Source of the DNA: Candidatus Bathyarchaeota archaeon
GTDB taxonomy: Archaea; Thermoproteota; Bathyarchaeia; RBG-16-48-13; GCA-020355125
Assembly: GCA_026014905.1 (NCBI GenBank)
Contig: JAOZHK010000143.1
Coordinates: 1-5,154 of the forward strand
Reading direction: 5' to 3'
DNA length: 5,154 nt
The position numbers and the translations under genes are program-made. A model generated the notes under the pieces. The model was not told the origin of the DNA. It made no database searches and saw only the letters and a program-made list of their open reading frames with translations. Shown piece by piece: positions 4,351-5,154 of this stretch (the first letter of the stretch is position 1; every line of letters begins with the position of its first letter).

Positions 4351-5154
4351 TATAATAAATCTCCCAAGTCCATGTCGTCTAAATCGTTTTTGCTCGCACC
4401 AATCTTGTAGCTTGTAATCTCATGCTCCTGTGGTGCTACTTGAACACTTTCACTCTGCATCCACGCCTGTGTCCATCCGGCAATAGGATTTTTACCTACA
4501 TTATCATATGGAAGACCAATTGCCTTCCGACGAGACATGCACAACCAATCAATATATTGATGTAATACAACTTCGTTCAAACCAATCATGGAGCCATCCT
4601 TAAATAAGTAAGATGCCCATTCTTTTTCTTCTTCTGCCGCTCGTTCAAACAGTTCTATAGATGCGTCTTTACATTGTTCTGATGTCTTGATAAAACCTTC
4701 AGATTCTTCGGAATGAAGGATTTTCAGTATTTGTTGAGTATTTGTAAGATGCAACGCCTCATCACGCTTAATCAACTTAATAATATCTGCATTACCAACC
4801 ATTTTCTTATTTTCTGCAAAAGCAAAACTACAAATAAAACTCACATAAAACCTAATAGCTTCTAAAATGTTGATGCTGACGATGGTCATATAAATCTGTT
4901 TCTTCAAGTCGGCAGTTTTAGTTGAATCACAAGCCATTCCCATCAGATTATTATAATCTTCGATGGCAGACTTTGCACGCTTCATGATTTCTTTATCTTC
5001 ATAAATTCCATCAAAAATTTCTTTACTATCTGCGTAGACATTCTGAATGATGTAGCTATAGCTTTGTGAATGAATCTTCTCAAAGAATTGCCACGTCATG
5101 AGGCAAGCCTCTAACTCTGTATTAGTTACAAATTCTAATAGAGTTGGAACCCCA
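4350..5154 (-). CDS. nrdB: Class Ia ribonucleotide reductase small subunit NrdB (5' end beyond window)
   Basis: Radical-generating subunit of aerobic ribonucleotide reductase; with NrdA it reduces NDPs to dNDPs. The frame stays open to the window edge: before the Met at 5099 there are 18 further codons (GVPTLLEFVTNTELEACL) that align with E. coli NrdB just before its WAFSETIH segment, so that Met is internal and roughly the first third of the protein is missing. Counting from it, FFEKIHSQSYSY has iron ligands Glu7 and His10 and the radical tyrosine Tyr14. YVSFICSFAFAENK provides the next Glu ligand and RDEALH the Glu and His of the last pair, so the di-iron, tyrosyl-radical type is intact. 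KDGSMIGLN, VQVAPQE and an acidic tail ending DLGDLL follow; the tail would dock to NrdA. The gene is uninterrupted here, with no intron as found in T4 nrdB. nrdA is expected just outside the window, an inference from T4-like gene order. Confidence 0.96.
   Translation of the reverse strand, partial: GVPTLLEFVTNTELEACLMTWQFFEKIHSQSYSYIIQNVYADSKEIFDGIYEDKEIMKRAKSAIEDYNNLMGMACDSTKTADLKKQIYMTIVSINILEAIRFYVSFICSFAFAENKKMVGNADIIKLIKRDEALHLTNTQQILKILHSEESEGFIKTSEQCKDASIELFERAAEEEKEWASYLFKDGSMIGLNEVVLHQYIDWLCMSRRKAIGLPYDNVGKNPIAGWTQAWMQSESVQVAPQEHEITSYKIGASKNDLDDMDLGDLL
4351..4365 (-). promoter_or_regulatory. Ribosome-binding site of the methyltransferase
   Basis: On the minus strand GGGAGA lies 9 nt before the ATG at 4350, within the codons for the last residues of NrdB (GDLL). 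Together with the TAATG overlap it indicates translational coupling to nrdB. Confidence 0.6.
4696..4719 (-). other. Potential RNA hairpin inside nrdB
   Basis: In the mRNA sense a CCTTC/GAAGG stem of 5 bp continues into ATTC/GAAT of 4 bp across a 2-nt bulge and closes on a CGAA tetraloop. It falls in the loop-coding region rich in Glu and Ser codons (HSEESEG), which is variable in NrdB proteins. There is no following T run, so it is not a terminator. It may simply reflect GAA/TTC codon use. Confidence 0.3.

Noticed and set aside
4889..4896. TATAAATC on the plus strand as a late promoter
   Set aside because: It points antisense inside nrdB, with no plus-strand gene downstream; an AT-rich chance match.
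4350..5099. NrdB as a complete 249-residue protein starting at the Met at 5099
   Set aside because: The frame is open to the window edge and the 18 extra codons match the NrdB family; that Met corresponds to an internal position next to the first Glu-x-x-His iron ligands.

Overview
The window looks like part of a lytic, T4-like bacteriophage genome, probably from an aquatic (perhaps marine) setting. This rests on gene content: a class Ia ribonucleotide reductase small subunit, flavin-dependent thymidylate synthase (ThyX), a minimal staphylococcal-nuclease-like protein, a GNAT protein and a short sugar/surface-modification cassette, all packed end to end on one strand. No structural or replication gene is present, so the phage assignment is an inference and the host cannot be named.

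All eight genes are on the minus strand, so transcription runs from high to low coordinates: nrdB (5' end beyond the window), a MycE-type SAM methyltransferase, a TagD-like cytidylyltransferase, a GT-A glycosyltransferase, thyX, an SNase-like nuclease, a GNAT acetyltransferase and guaC (GMP reductase). Gene junctions are 1-2 nt overlaps, one 2-nt gap, and overlaps of 11 and 14 nt. There is no intergenic space, no visible terminator and no convincing promoter, which suggests one translationally coupled transcript.

Two functional themes are interleaved. nrdB, thyX and guaC are nucleotide-pool enzymes: NrdB makes dNDPs with an NrdA partner, ThyX turns dUMP into dTMP, and GuaC turns GMP into IMP and so feeds adenine nucleotides. 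Between nrdB and thyX sit three genes for activated-sugar or polyol chemistry (nucleotidyl transfer, glycosyl transfer, O-methylation). Hand counts give about 31-34% GC for these three genes against about 40-44% in nrdB, thyX and guaC, so the cassette may have been inserted as a unit.

The points most worth following up are the phage-context GMP reductase with an enlarged acidic segment, the compositionally distinct cassette, a ThyX with KHR in place of RHR in its signature, and a GNAT protein ending in a cysteine cluster that could bind zinc. I found no CRISPR array, tRNA, insertion sequence or clearly new defence system.
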